NCBI GenBank assembly: GCA_902778535.1
Contig: CACYYG010000012.1
Coordinates: forward strand, 1-64,000
DNA: 64,000 nt
Direction: 5' to 3'
Source: an uncultured Prevotellaceae bacterium
Lineage (GTDB): Bacteria > Bacteroidota > Bacteroidia > Bacteroidales > Bacteroidaceae
Shown: positions 1 to 9,047 of the stretch, piece after piece
Layout: each line of letters begins with the position of its first letter
Position numbering within the stretch: position 1 is the stretch's first letter
Notes under the pieces: generated by a model
What the model was told of the DNA's origin: nothing
The model's database searches: none
Seen by the model: the letters and a program-made list of their open reading frames with translations, nothing else
Position numbers and translations under genes: made by a program

Positions 1-78
1 GCTGAGCATTCCTTTAGTGCTTTTGGGCTTATGGTGTATGATAAAGAAAAGAAGATGAAAAGGATAATTATGTGTTGA
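1..78 (+). CDS. Possible 3' end of a gene cut by the window edge
   Basis: Two frames are open from the left edge. Frame 1 runs to a TGA at 76-78. Frame 2 runs to a TGA at 56-58 and would encode a hydrophobic stretch followed by KKRR, which resembles the end of a membrane protein. Too little is visible to choose between them or to name a product. The call rests only on position and on an open frame at the edge. Confidence 0.25.
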   Translation, partial: AEHSFSAFGLMVYDKEKKMKRIIMC

Positions 79-345
79 GGGTCTTTGCAATGAAAAATTA
101 ATTAACGTATAAACTTAAATAACCCTCGTGACCAATTCACTTTATGTCTAACTTTCAAAAAACAGTAAGGATTATGGAGAACCCAACATTACCTACCAAC
201 TAGCTGGCACCGCTGAGCAACGCTAACCACGACGGCACGAAACTGCAGATTGACGATGCCGTCGAAATTAGTTCAAAGACCTATAGACACCAAGCCTCGT
301 CGCGTCGTGATGATGAGACGGGGCCACAGAACACTGAGATAATTC

Positions 346-585
346 CTATAGAATCCAATGGAAATACACATAGAAGGCAATCTCCAACACAATCGTTATG
401 ATTGACAGAAGGGAAAGGGAGCCGATGATGTAGAACAGTTTTGTGGAAATCCATACGCCCTCGTTGTTCTTCACGATGTCTGTGAGTCGTTGGCTATGCT
501 TCTGCCAACTCTCTTCCTGCTGCCCGTGATGGTCGTCAAGTGCCTGTTTCTCCTGTCCCAGCCATTGGGTATGGCTGTCATGGAG
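346..585 (-). pseudogene. 5'-truncated ORF remnant with a C-terminal membrane helix
   Basis: The minus strand is open for 79 codons without a start codon, from just after a TAA at 586-588 to a TAG at 346-348. The peptide is first polar and rich in Gln, Glu, His and Lys, as in a coiled coil. It ends in one strong membrane helix (about 25 residues, rich in Ile, Leu and Phe). No family was recognised. The missing start and the decayed surroundings suggest the 3' end of a gene whose front was lost. A promoter-like site faces it at 725-756. Confidence 0.4.
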
Positions 586-724
586 TTATTTTAGACTTTC
601 GTAATCAAGCCTCGTTTTGACTGGTATCAGTCAACTCTTGTAACCCTTAGTCGTCCCTTGTCAACCATGTCTACGAGATGGAAAAATAAAATCCCTCAAA
701 ATTCTTCGCGGTAGAAATGCGTTG

Positions 725-756
725 CAAAGGTAAGCGGATTTTTGAGAACCACCAAA
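725..756 (-). promoter_or_regulatory. Bacteroidota-type promoter
   Basis: On the minus strand TTTG (753-756) is followed after exactly 20 bases by TACCTTTG (725-732), a full match to TTTG-N19-21-TAnnTTTG. It points to the truncated membrane ORF at 346-585, about 140 bases downstream. That ORF now lacks a start codon, so the promoter may be orphaned. Confidence 0.6.
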
Positions 757-890
757 AAACAAGTCTGAAGTGTTAAAATCTAAAAGTAGTTGATATACAG
801 GGGTTTATCTCTATGTATTTTTCATTGTTTATTGTTGTTTAGAGGTCTCTAAATACAGCTATAGAACGCACAGCTGCCGATGCTGTTCAC

Positions 891-1316
891 TTAGTTCGGG
901 CTGGTAACGCTCGTCAGGCCGGAGCAAGATTGGAACGCCCGTTCGCCGATGCTCGTAATGTTGTTCGGAAAGGCCTTAAGAAGGCTTAACAGTCTGTCTT
1001 TTATCTGACTGTTAGGTGTTATGCTCTGTTCCAAATAGAGAAGAACGCATAGCTGAGCGTACAGTTTCATAGGCCGTATGTGTCGTGTATCAACCCATGT
1101 AAGCGGCAATCGCCTTGGCAGTTGTGGCATGGCAGGATAGCGTCGGTTCCATGCCCGTGCATGATGGGCACAGCAATTGCGAAGAACTGTGAGACTGCGC
1201 ATCCAACTTTCAAGATAGGTGTATTGTGGCAAACCGACGCTCTTTGCCACCTGCTTCTTCACCTCCACGTCTTTCATATTGGCATACAACTTCGAAAGAT
1301 TACCGAAAGAAACGAA
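891..1316 (-). pseudogene. Abi-family fragment fused to a BspA-like LRR fragment
   Basis: Reading the minus strand, the peptide contains VSFGNLSKLYANMK and then SLTVLRNCCAHHARAWNR, which are the conserved core and C-terminal motifs of the Abi_2 (AbiD/AbiF-like) abortive-infection family. The N-terminal half of that family (usually about 300 residues in all) is missing. After the Abi end the frame continues into ITSIGERAFQSCSGLTSV, typical of BspA/Treponema-type leucine-rich repeats in Bacteroidota surface proteins, and stops at 891-893. This is best read as a junction between two gene remnants rather than a working protein. The frame opens after a TAA near 1349 and its first usable start is a TTG at 1289. 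Confidence 0.6.
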
Positions 1317-1695
1317 GTCCCGCCGTGGTACGCATTGTTAGGAGGCGTGGCGGGAACTGTTGGTGCAAAGGTACGGCTTTTTATCGGATCAACCAAACTT
1401 TTTTCGAAGAAAGTGCTATTACATGGTTGAAAATGTGCTTTTTTGTATTATTCTACACATTTCGTTGGATTTTTTCGGTAGGACCTTTCTTCTATTCAGT
1501 GCGATTCATACTTTTAAACCAAATATCGAATCCGGGGTTGCTTTGAATTATATTTCGGTGCTGACATGCAATTTGAGCCATAGAACCCTACCACTTGTAA
1601 ATATCCTGCTAAATGAGCTATACGCCGGAATTTTACCAACAGCCACGCCGGTAATGTGTTGGCGAGCACACATAGAGCCGTGAAGGTGACAGTTG
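1317..1695. other. Region without a recognisable gene
   Basis: Apart from the promoter at 1366-1397, nothing coding was recognised. Short open frames on the plus strand (to 1430, 1546 and 1683) overlap one another, lack family motifs and have low-complexity A/T-rich composition. An imperfect inverted repeat, GTCCCGCC near 1318 and GGCGGGAAC near 1349, surrounds the start of the Abi remnant's transcript. Confidence 0.4.
1366..1397 (-). promoter_or_regulatory. Promoter in front of the Abi remnant
   Basis: TTTG (1394-1397), 20 bases, then TACCTTTG (1366-1373) on the minus strand. It lies about 50 bases before the recognisable Abi sequence. The promoter therefore survived while the 5' part of the gene was deleted between the two. 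Confidence 0.6.
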
Positions 1696-1768
1696 CGTTT
1701 CGTACACACCGTGTGTATTAAAAGTACACACGGCGTGTATTTTTAGTACACACGGTGTGTACGAAACG
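1696..1768. repeat. Dispersed palindromic repeat, copy A (GTACACACCGTGTGTAC family)
   Basis: CGTTTCGTACACACCGTG (from 1696) pairs with CACGGTGTGTACGAAACG (ending 1768). The centre is a third near-palindromic module, GTACACACGGCGTGTA, set between A/T-rich spacers. Closely similar copies lie at 21891-21951 and 30353-30419. Copies A and B also share an upstream AGCCGTGAAG and a downstream TTTGTGAAAC/TTTTTGAAAC block, so the repeated unit is longer than the palindrome. Confidence 0.85.
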
Positions 1769-1953
1769 TGTACTTGACGTTTGTGAAACGATAGTCCACC
1801 TTGAGAAGCCTGGCAGTGAGGGAAATTGCGAAAAACGGCTTATTGGCGTTCACATTTGAGAGCAGGCCTGAACTGCAGGGCATAAATCCGTCGGAATTTG
1901 CTAATAATCTGTAAAAAAAAGAAGCAAACACGCGCGCATACGTATCTTTTTTG

Positions 1954-1961
1954 TAATTTTG
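1954..1961 (+). promoter_or_regulatory. -7 element of the RND efflux operon
   Basis: TAATTTTG matches the TAnnTTTG element and lies about 80 bases before the adaptor start codon. No good TTTG is visible at the usual distance upstream, so the promoter may need an activator or be weak. Confidence 0.5.
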
Positions 1962-2039
1962 CAGCTCGAAAAAACCGAACAAGCGGTTTTGGGTTTTCTT
2001 AAGCCAACATCAACATTACAAATTTAGCAATAAGAAAAA

Positions 2040-3218
2040 ATGAAAAAGAAGACAATTTTGATGGCAGCTGTCGTGGCCACAACACTCGCTTCGTGCGGTG
2101 GCGGCGGCGGAATGCCCAATTTCGGCGACAACGAGTATCCCGTGGAAGAGGTGAAGATCTCGTCCACCGAGATGCAGACGACCTATCCCGCCACCATCAA
2201 CGGTATTCAGGACGTGGAGATACGTCCGAAAATGTCGGGCTTCCTCACGCAAATCAACGTTACCGAGGGTCAGACGGTGCAGGCCGGACAAGTGCTGTTC
2301 GTCATTGACAACGAGACCTATCAGGCAGCCGTGCGTCAGGCACAGGCCAGCGTGAACACGGCACAGAGCGCCGTGAACACGGCAAAGCTGACCTACGAGA
2401 ACTCGAAGCAGCTGTTCGACAACCGTGTCATCGGCGAGTATGAGCTGCAGACGGCCGAAAACAGCTTCAACAGCGCTCAGGCACAGCTGGCACAGGCACA
2501 GGCACTGCTGGCCTCGGCCAGGGAGAACCTGTCGTTCTGCTACGTGAAGAGCCCCGCCAACGGCGTCGTCGGCACGCTGCCCTTCAAGAAGGGCGCCCTG
2601 GTGAGCGGCAGCAACGTGCTCACCCATGTGTCGGACATCTCGCAGATGGAAGTGTACTTCTCAATGACCGAGAAGGACATGCTTGAGATGTCAAAGAGCG
2701 AAGGCGGCCTGAACGGCGCCGTGGAGCAGTTCCCTGCCCTGCGTCTGCAGCTGGCCGACGGCACCATCTACGGCTATGAGGGTCATGTCACCACTATCAG
2801 CGGCGTCATCGACCAGGCCACGGGCACGGCACAGCTGAAGGCACGCTTCCCCAATCCTGACAGACTGCTGAAGAGCGGCGGCAGCGGCACCATCATCATA
2901 CCCCGCACCAGCAGCGATGCCATCATCATCCCGCAGTCGGTTGTCTCGGAGGTGCAGAACAAGAAGTTCGTCTACCTGCTTAGCGACAGCAACAAGGTGG
3001 CTTACACCGAAATCACCGTCGACCCGCAGAACGACGGCAACCACTTCATTGTGACCAGCGGTCTGAAGGTGGGCGACAAGTATGTCACCAACGGCATCAC
3101 CAAGCTCACTGACCAGATGGAGATTGTTCCCATCACGCCCGAGCGCTACCAGGAAAAAATCAAGGAGCAGGCCAAGGCCATGACTGCCGGCGACATCGTG
3201 GAGGCGGTGAAGAAGTAG
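2040..3218 (+). CDS. RND efflux periplasmic adaptor (membrane fusion lipoprotein)
   Basis: This is the AcrA/MexA-type adaptor that links an inner-membrane RND pump to an outer-membrane channel. The N-terminus is a lipoprotein signal with lipobox LASC (Cys19) and then a glycine-rich linker. A biotinyl/lipoyl-like barrel-sandwich segment (about residues 55-100 and 170-200) encloses an Ala/Gln-rich helical hairpin (about 100-165), followed by beta-barrel and membrane-proximal domains. The length of 392 aa is normal. It is the first gene of an operon with the permease (3362) and the TolC-type channel (6642). Substrates cannot be read from the sequence; drugs or bile salts are usual. Confidence 0.95.
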   Translation: MKKKTILMAAVVATTLASCGGGGGMPNFGDNEYPVEEVKISSTEMQTTYPATINGIQDVEIRPKMSGFLTQINVTEGQTVQAGQVLFVIDNETYQAAVRQAQASVNTAQSAVNTAKLTYENSKQLFDNRVIGEYELQTAENSFNSAQAQLAQAQALLASARENLSFCYVKSPANGVVGTLPFKKGALVSGSNVLTHVSDISQMEVYFSMTEKDMLEMSKSEGGLNGAVEQFPALRLQLADGTIYGYEGHVTTISGVIDQATGTAQLKARFPNPDRLLKSGGSGTIIIPRTSSDAIIIPQSVVSEVQNKKFVYLLSDSNKVAYTEITVDPQNDGNHFIVTSGLKVGDKYVTNGITKLTDQMEIVPITPERYQEKIKEQAKAMTAGDIVEAVKK

Positions 3219-3219
3219 A

Positions 3220-3356
3220 GCCCCCACCCCGACCCTCCCCAAGGGGAGGGAGTAGTTACCTTTGCCAATGGTTTTATTTTCAATTTAAAACAGTACCCCT
3301 ATAACCTCCAAGCATATATACGCCTCCCCCTCGGGGGAGGATGGGAGGGGGGCTTC
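3220..3356. repeat. Pair of GC-rich hairpin repeats between adaptor and permease genes
   Basis: The first hairpin is CCCTCCCC-AA-GGGGAGGG (3233-3250) and the second CCTCCCCC-TC-GGGGGAGG (3323-3340). Their outer flanks (AGCCCCCACCCC at about 3218 and GGGAGGGGGGCTT ending 3356) are also complementary, so the region could fold into a long stem around a loop of about 70 bases. The first unit, including the following AGTAGTTACCTTTGCC, resembles the right-hand repeat beyond the DUF559 gene at 21077-21125. Confidence 0.75.
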
Positions 3357-3361
3357 CAATT

Positions 3362-6300
3362 ATGACTTTTACCAATTTTATCAAACGCCCGGTATTGTCG
3401 ACGGTGATTTCAATTCTCATCGTCATCCTGGGCTTCATAGGCCTGCTCTCGCTGCCAATTGAGCAGTATCCCGACATTGCACCGCCCACCGTCGTGGTGT
3501 TCACCAGCTATCCGGGTGCCGACGCTGAGACGGTGAAGAACTCTGTCATCACGCCGCTTGAGGAGAGCATCAACGGTGTGGAAGGCATGGACTACATCTC
3601 GTCGTCGGCCTCGTCAGGATCGGCCAGCATACAGATTCTGTTCCGTCAGGGCATGAACCCCGACATGTGTGCCGTCAACGTGCAGAACCGCGTGCAGCAG
3701 GCACAGGCATTGCTGCCGGCCGAGGTGACGCAGATTGGCGTCACGGTGATGAAGCGTCAGACCTCGCAGGTGCTGATGTTCACCCTCACCAGCGACGGCC
3801 GCTATGACGACGAGTTCCTCACGAACTACAACAACATCAATATTGTCCCTGCCATCAAGCGTATCCAGGGTGTGGGCGACGTGCAGAGCCCGGGTCTGAA
3901 GACCTACGCCATGCGCGTGTGGCTGAAGCCCGACGTGATGAAGCAGTACGGGCTGATGCCCAGCGACATCACAGCGCTGATGGCTGAGCAGAACATCGAG
4001 GCCGCTCCCGGCAACTTCGGACAGGAGAGCGACGTGGCCTTCGAGTACGCCATGCGCTACACCGGCCGCCTGAAGTCGGCCGAGGAGTTTGGCAACATCA
4101 TCATCTCGAGTGCTGCCGACGGCACCACGCTGCGCCTGAAGGACGTGGCCGACATTGAGCTGGGCGGACAGCAGTACACCGTGTCGATGAAGAACAACAA
4201 CATCCCGTCGGTGATGGGCATGGTGCAGCAGATAGCCGGCTCCAACGCCAACGAAATTGCCAAGCAGGTGAAGGCCGAGCTGGAGGCACAACAGAAGCTG
4301 ATGCCGCCGGGAATGTTCTACAAGATCAATTACGACGTGACGGAGTTCCTCTACGCCTCTATCGAGGAGGTGGTGTTCACGCTGCTGATGACGCTGGCGC
4401 TGGTGTTCCTCGTGGTCTACATCTTCCTGCAGGACATGCGCTCGACGCTCATCCCGCTCATAGCCGTGCCCGTGTCGCTGATTGGTACATTCTTCTTCCT
4501 CAGCGTCTTCGGCTTCTCCATCAACCTGCTCACGCTGTCGGCTCTGCTGCTGGCCATCGCCATCGTGGTCGACGATGCCATCGTGGTGGTGGAGGCCGTG
4601 CACGCCAAGCTGGATCAGGGCTACAAGTCGCCGCTGACGGCTTCTATCGACGCTATGAACGAGATTTCGGGCGCCATCATCTCCATCACGCTGGTCATGG
4701 CCTCGGTGTTCATCCCCGTGTCGTTCATCGGCGGCACAACGGGTACGTTCTACCGCGAGTTCGGCGTGACGATGGCTGTCAGTATCTTCATCTCAGCACT
4801 GAACGCCCTGACGCTGTCGCCGGCTCTGTGCGCCATCTTCCTGAAGCCGCACGATGCCAATGGCAAAGAGAAGAAGATGAGCCGCGTGGAGCGCTTCCAC
4901 CTGGCTTTCAACACTGCCTACGACAAAATTCTGGGCAAGTATAAGAAACGCGTGGAGAAGACTGTGCGCCGTCCGCTGCTCGTGGGCATCGCCGTCATCG
5001 TGGGCATCGCCATCCTTGCCGGCACGATGTTCACCACAAAGACGGGCCTGGTGCCCGACGAAGATACCGGCACGCTGTTCTGCACCATCTCTATGCCGCC
5101 CGCCACATCGGTGGCACGCACCAAGCAGATCATCAACGAGGTGGACAGCATCCTCGCTGCCGACCCGGCCATACAGAGCCGTGAGCAGATTCAGGGCTAC
5201 AACTTCATAGCCGGCGCAGGCTCCGACCAGGCCACATTTATCATCAAGCTGAAGCCGTTCAGCGAGCGCCAGAAGGGATTCTTCTGGAAGCTCAGCGGAC
5301 TGTGGCAGGGCGACGGCATCTACCGTTTCTTCCTCAATCCATACGAGGCATCGGGCGTCGTGGCACAGATATTCCTGAAGACGGCACACATCAAGGATGC
5401 CAGCATCCTGGCCTTCTCGCCGCCTATGATTCCCGGCTTCTCGGCCAACAGCGGTGTGTCGCTCGTCATGCAGGACCGCACGGGCGGCTCGCTGGAGAAG
5501 TTCTACGGCATCGTGACCGACTATATCGCCGCACTCAACAAGCGGCCGGAGTTCCAGAGGGCACAGACCAGCTACAACCCCAGCTATCCGCAGTACATGA
5601 TTCATGTCGACGTGGCCAAGTGTAAGCAGACGGGCATCTCGCCCCGCGTCATCCTTTCCACGCTGCAGGGCTACTACGGCGGTCTGTATGCCTCCAACTT
5701 CAACGCCTACGGCAAGCTCTACCGTGTGATGGTGCAGGGCGCTCCTGCCACACGCATGACGCCGGAGAGTCTTAATAATATATATGTACGCACACCCGCA
5801 GGCATGGCGCCCGTGCAGGAGTTCTGCCGGCTGGAGCGCGTCTACGGCCCGTCGAACATCAACCGCTTCAACCTCTTCACCAGTATCAACGTCACCGGTA
5901 CGGTGGCTCCGGGCTTCTCAACGGGTGAGGCCATCAAGGCCGCCCAGGAGGTGGCTGCCGACATGCTGCCCGACGGATATACCTACGACTATCAGGGTCT
6001 GACGCGTGAGGAGGCTAAGTCGACGAACTCCACAGGCATCATCTTCCTGCTCTGCTTCATGTTCATCTACCTCATCCTTGCCGCACAGTACGAGAGCTAC
6101 ATCCTGCCGCTGGCAGTGCTTCTCTCCGTGCCCTTCGGCCTGGCCGGCTGCTTCCTGTTCACCACGCTCTTCGGACATGCCAACGACATCTACATGCAGA
6201 TTTCGCTCATCATGCTGATAGGCCTGCTGGCAAAGAACGCCATCCTGATTGTGCAGTTCGCTCTGGAGCGCCGACAGACGGGTATGGCCATCTCATGGAG

Positions 6301-6619
6301 TGCCGTGCTGGGCGCCGCAGCCCGACTGCGTCCTATCCTGATGACGTCGCTCGCCATGATTGTCGGCTTGCTGCCGCTGATGTTCGCATCGGGCGTGGGC
6401 AAGAACGGTAACCAGACCCTGGGCGCAGCCGCTGTCGGCGGTATGCTCATCGGTACGCTCTGCCAGATCTTCGTCGTCCCTGCCCTGTTCGTCATCTTCC
6501 AGAGCATACAGGAGAAGTTCCGCCCGATGAAGTTTGAGGGTGAGGACGAGAATCCCGACATCACGACAGAGCTACAGCAGTATGCGAAAAAACCAGTAGA
6601 GTATGAACTGCAAAAGTAG
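3362..6619 (+). CDS. RND multidrug efflux permease (AcrB/HAE1 type)
   Basis: A proton-driven inner-membrane pump of 1085 aa, the usual size. It has the expected two halves: one N-terminal helix (about residues 10-30), a large periplasmic loop, a block of helices (about 335-555), a second loop, and a final block (about 880-1060). The proton-relay acidic pair of TM4 is visible as Asp404-Asp405 in IAIVVDDAIVVVE. The ATG at 3362 was preferred to the in-frame ATG at 3341 because the protein then begins MTFTNFIKRP as in its family, and because the earlier codons read through the GC-rich repeat. It is the second gene of the operon. Confidence 0.95.
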   Translation: MTFTNFIKRPVLSTVISILIVILGFIGLLSLPIEQYPDIAPPTVVVFTSYPGADAETVKNSVITPLEESINGVEGMDYISSSASSGSASIQILFRQGMNPDMCAVNVQNRVQQAQALLPAEVTQIGVTVMKRQTSQVLMFTLTSDGRYDDEFLTNYNNINIVPAIKRIQGVGDVQSPGLKTYAMRVWLKPDVMKQYGLMPSDITALMAEQNIEAAPGNFGQESDVAFEYAMRYTGRLKSAEEFGNIIISSAADGTTLRLKDVADIELGGQQYTVSMKNNNIPSVMGMVQQIAGSNANEIAKQVKAELEAQQKLMPPGMFYKINYDVTEFLYASIEEVVFTLLMTLALVFLVVYIFLQDMRSTLIPLIAVPVSLIGTFFFLSVFGFSINLLTLSALLLAIAIVVDDAIVVVEAVHAKLDQGYKSPLTASIDAMNEISGAIISITLVMASVFIPVSFIGGTTGTFYREFGVTMAVSIFISALNALTLSPALCAIFLKPHDANGKEKKMSRVERFHLAFNTAYDKILGKYKKRVEKTVRRPLLVGIAVIVGIAILAGTMFTTKTGLVPDEDTGTLFCTISMPPATSVARTKQIINEVDSILAADPAIQSREQIQGYNFIAGAGSDQATFIIKLKPFSERQKGFFWKLSGLWQGDGIYRFFLNPYEASGVVAQIFLKTAHIKDASILAFSPPMIPGFSANSGVSLVMQDRTGGSLEKFYGIVTDYIAALNKRPEFQRAQTSYNPSYPQYMIHVDVAKCKQTGISPRVILSTLQGYYGGLYASNFNAYGKLYRVMVQGAPATRMTPESLNNIYVRTPAGMAPVQEFCRLERVYGPSNINRFNLFTSINVTGTVAPGFSTGEAIKAAQEVAADMLPDGYTYDYQGLTREEAKSTNSTGIIFLLCFMFIYLILAAQYESYILPLAVLLSVPFGLAGCFLFTTLFGHANDIYMQISLIMLIGLLAKNAILIVQFALERRQTGMAISWSAVLGAAARLRPILMTSLAMIVGLLPLMFASGVGKNGNQTLGAAAVGGMLIGTLCQIFVVPALFVIFQSIQEKFRPMKFEGEDENPDITTELQQYAKKPVEYELQK

Positions 6620-6641
6620 AACGAAGAAACTATATTAGACT

Positions 6642-8024
6642 ATGAAGAAGTTTTTGACTTTAGCCTTAGGCTCGCTAATGATAGTGAGCTGTGGGCTCTA
6701 CAACAAATATGAAAGACCCGACGTCAATGCCACAGGACTTATCCGCGATGCGGTGAGCGATGTCGATACGCTGATGCTGAACACCGACCAGAACTTCGGT
6801 CAGCTGCCCTGGCGTGAGCTTTTCACCGACCCGCAGCTGCAAGGGCTCATCGAACTGGCATTAGAGAACAACACCGACCTGCGCAACGCTGCCCTGAACG
6901 TACAGATGATGGAGGACATGCTGAAGGTGGCCAAGCTGGCCTACCTTCCCGGCGTGGCCATCGCCCCGAGCGGCACCATCAGCCGCGTGATGACCGACGG
7001 TGCCAGCACCAGCAAGACCTACCAGATTCCCATCTCTGCCTCGTGGAACATCGACCTCTTCGGCAATATCCTCGCCACGAAGCGCTCTGCACAGGCACAG
7101 CTGCTGATGACGAAGGACTATCAGGTGGCCGTGCAGACACAGATCATCTGCGGCATTGCCAACCTCTACTACACGCTGATGATGCTCGACGAGCAGCAGG
7201 CCATTGTTACTGATATGGAAAAGCTGGTCAAGGAGACGTGGGACATGATGAAGCTGCAGATGCAGCTGGGCCGTGCCCGCAGCACCAGCGTGCAGAGTGC
7301 CGAGGCCAGCTACTACCAGATTCAGGCGCAGGCCGTAGACATCAAGCGTCAGATACGCGAGACGGAGAACGCCCTCTCGCTGCTGCTCAACGAGGCCGGC
7401 CACCGCATCGACCGCGGCTCGTTCTACAACCAGTCGCTGCCCGAGAAGTTCTCTGCCGGCGTGGGCATCGAGCTGCTGTCGAACCGTGCCGACGTACACG
7501 CTGCCGAGATGCAGCTGGCCCAGTGCTTCTACGATGTGGAGTCGGCACGCTCGAAGTTCTATCCCAACATCACCATCACGGGCAATGCCTCGTTCACCAA
7601 CAACCTCGGCGCCATCGTCAATCCGGGCAAGTGGCTCCTTTCAGCCATCGGAAGCCTGACGCAGCCCATCTTCCAGCACGGACAAATCGTGGCCGGGTTG
7701 CGCGTGGCCAAGGCCAAGCAGGAGCAGGCCTTCAACACTTGGCAGAACCTCATCCTGAAAGCCGGCAACGAAGTGAGCAACGCCCTCTTGGCCTACAACA
7801 GCAGCCAGGAGCGCAGCGAGCTCGACCAGAAGCAGGTCGACGTACTGACAAAGAACGTCGAGGACACCCGCCAGCTCTACACCTCGAAGGGCAGCAGCTA
7901 CCTGGAGGTGATCTCAGCTCAGTCGAACCTGCTCAACGCCCGCATCACCAAGGTCACCGACGACCTGAAGAAGATGCAGGCCGTGGTGAGCCTGTATCAG
8001 GCACTTGGCGGCGGTTCTAAATAA
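6642..8024 (+). CDS. TolC/OprM-family outer membrane efflux lipoprotein
   Basis: The outer-membrane channel of the efflux system, 460 aa. It begins with a lipoprotein signal (lipobox IVSC, Cys17), followed by the two tandem OEP repeats (about residues 55-245 and 270-455) typical of NodT/OprM channels, with long Ala/Gln-rich helices. It starts 22 bases after the permease stop, in the same operon, and is most likely the cognate exit duct. The window gives no information on substrate. Confidence 0.93.
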   Translation: MKKFLTLALGSLMIVSCGLYNKYERPDVNATGLIRDAVSDVDTLMLNTDQNFGQLPWRELFTDPQLQGLIELALENNTDLRNAALNVQMMEDMLKVAKLAYLPGVAIAPSGTISRVMTDGASTSKTYQIPISASWNIDLFGNILATKRSAQAQLLMTKDYQVAVQTQIICGIANLYYTLMMLDEQQAIVTDMEKLVKETWDMMKLQMQLGRARSTSVQSAEASYYQIQAQAVDIKRQIRETENALSLLLNEAGHRIDRGSFYNQSLPEKFSAGVGIELLSNRADVHAAEMQLAQCFYDVESARSKFYPNITITGNASFTNNLGAIVNPGKWLLSAIGSLTQPIFQHGQIVAGLRVAKAKQEQAFNTWQNLILKAGNEVSNALLAYNSSQERSELDQKQVDVLTKNVEDTRQLYTSKGSSYLEVISAQSNLLNARITKVTDDLKKMQAVVSLYQALGGGSK

Positions 8025-8030
8025 TTAAGA

Positions 8031-8133
8031 GTTAAGAGTTAAGAATTAAGAGTTGTTGCCTACGGCAATTACGAATTAACAATTTAGAATTAACATACCA
8101 GCAATTATCAACTCTTAATTCTTAACTCTTAAT
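8031..8133. repeat. Filler repeats forming a 24-25 bp inverted repeat before lpxA
   Basis: The whole 8025-8180 gap is made of AAGAGTT/AACTCTTAA-type repeats. The stretch ending at 8055 is the reverse complement of 8109-8133 over 24 of 25 bases, leaving a loop of about 53 bases that contains the small hairpin TTGCCTACGGCAA. Further AACTCTAAATTCT repeats reach lpxA. There is no gene inside. Confidence 0.75.
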
Positions 8134-8183
8134 CGCAGCGAAGCGAGAACAACTCTAAATTCTTAACTCTAAATTCTAAAATC

Positions 8184-8951
8184 ATGAATGAAATGAATTA
8201 TATATCGCCCAAGGCGAAAATCGGCAACAACTGCAAGATATTCCCCTTCGTCTACATCGAGGACGACGTAGTCATCGGCGACGACTGCATCATCTTCCCC
8301 TTCGTCAGCATCCTCGACGGCACACGCATGGGTGCCCACAACAAGGTGCATCAGGGCAGCGTCATCGGAGCCCTGCCGCAGGACTTCGATTTCCGCGGCG
8401 AGAAGTCGGAGTGCATCCTCGGCGACAACAACATCATACGTGAGAACGTGGTCATCAACCGCGCCACGCATACCGGCGGACAGACCGTCCTCGGCAACGA
8501 CAATGTGCTGATGGAAGGCTCACATATCAGCCACGACACCAAGGTGGGCAACCGCTGTGTCTTCGGCTATGGCACGAAGATTGCCGGCGACTGCCTCATC
8601 GAGGACGGCGCCATCTTCAGCTCCTCCGTCATCGCCAACGCCCACACTCGCGTAGGCCGCGCTGCAATGGTGCAGGCCGGCACCACCTTCTCGAAAGACG
8701 TGCCGCCGGGCATCATCTGCACCAAGCGCGTGGAGTATGGCGGCGTGAACGAGACCATGTGCCGTTACTATGGTGTCGACGACAAGACCATCAAGCACAT
8801 CGCCAACGCCTACCGACTGCTGTTTCACGGCAAGACCAGCACTTTCGATGCCGTCAACCAGATAGAGGAGCAGGTGCCCGACAGCCCGGAGATTCAACAC
8901 ATCATTGAGTTCCTCCGAGCTTCCGAGCTTGGCATCATCACCAAGATGTAG
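8184..8951 (+). CDS. lpxA: Acyl-[ACP]-UDP-N-acetylglucosamine O-acyltransferase (LpxA type)
   Basis: Cytoplasmic enzyme that puts a 3-hydroxyacyl chain on O-3 of UDP-GlcNAc, the first step of lipid A synthesis. The protein (255 aa) is a left-handed beta-helix made of hexapeptide repeats (about residues 5-185). The segment SHISHDTKVGNRC contains the HD pair of the family catalytic site. A helical C-terminal domain of about 65 residues follows. It stands alone behind the efflux operon and is not next to lpxD, lpxC or fabZ, the usual Bacteroidota arrangement. It could therefore be a second LpxA paralogue with a different acyl donor. MNYISP at 8193 is an alternative start. Confidence 0.85.
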   Translation: MNEMNYISPKAKIGNNCKIFPFVYIEDDVVIGDDCIIFPFVSILDGTRMGAHNKVHQGSVIGALPQDFDFRGEKSECILGDNNIIRENVVINRATHTGGQTVLGNDNVLMEGSHISHDTKVGNRCVFGYGTKIAGDCLIEDGAIFSSSVIANAHTRVGRAAMVQAGTTFSKDVPPGIICTKRVEYGGVNETMCRYYGVDDKTIKHIANAYRLLFHGKTSTFDAVNQIEEQVPDSPEIQHIIEFLRASELGIITKM

Positions 8952-9012
8952 CACTGAATTGCCATCAAGGAGGACATCATCACTCGGGGGGCAGAACCTT
9001 CGTGAGAAAATA

Positions 9013-9047
9013 ATCGGGCTGATATCGGAATCAGTCCGATTTTTTTA
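9013..9047 (+). terminator. Rho-independent terminator after lpxA
   Basis: ATCGGGCTGAT pairs with ATCAGTCCGAT (one G-T pair) around a 6-base loop and is followed by seven T. It lies 60 bases after the lpxA stop codon. Confidence 0.8.

Noticed and set aside
3614-5605. Long minus-strand open frames opposite the RND permease gene
   Set aside because: His/Gln/Arg-rich shadow peptides; the permease frame is intact over 1085 residues.
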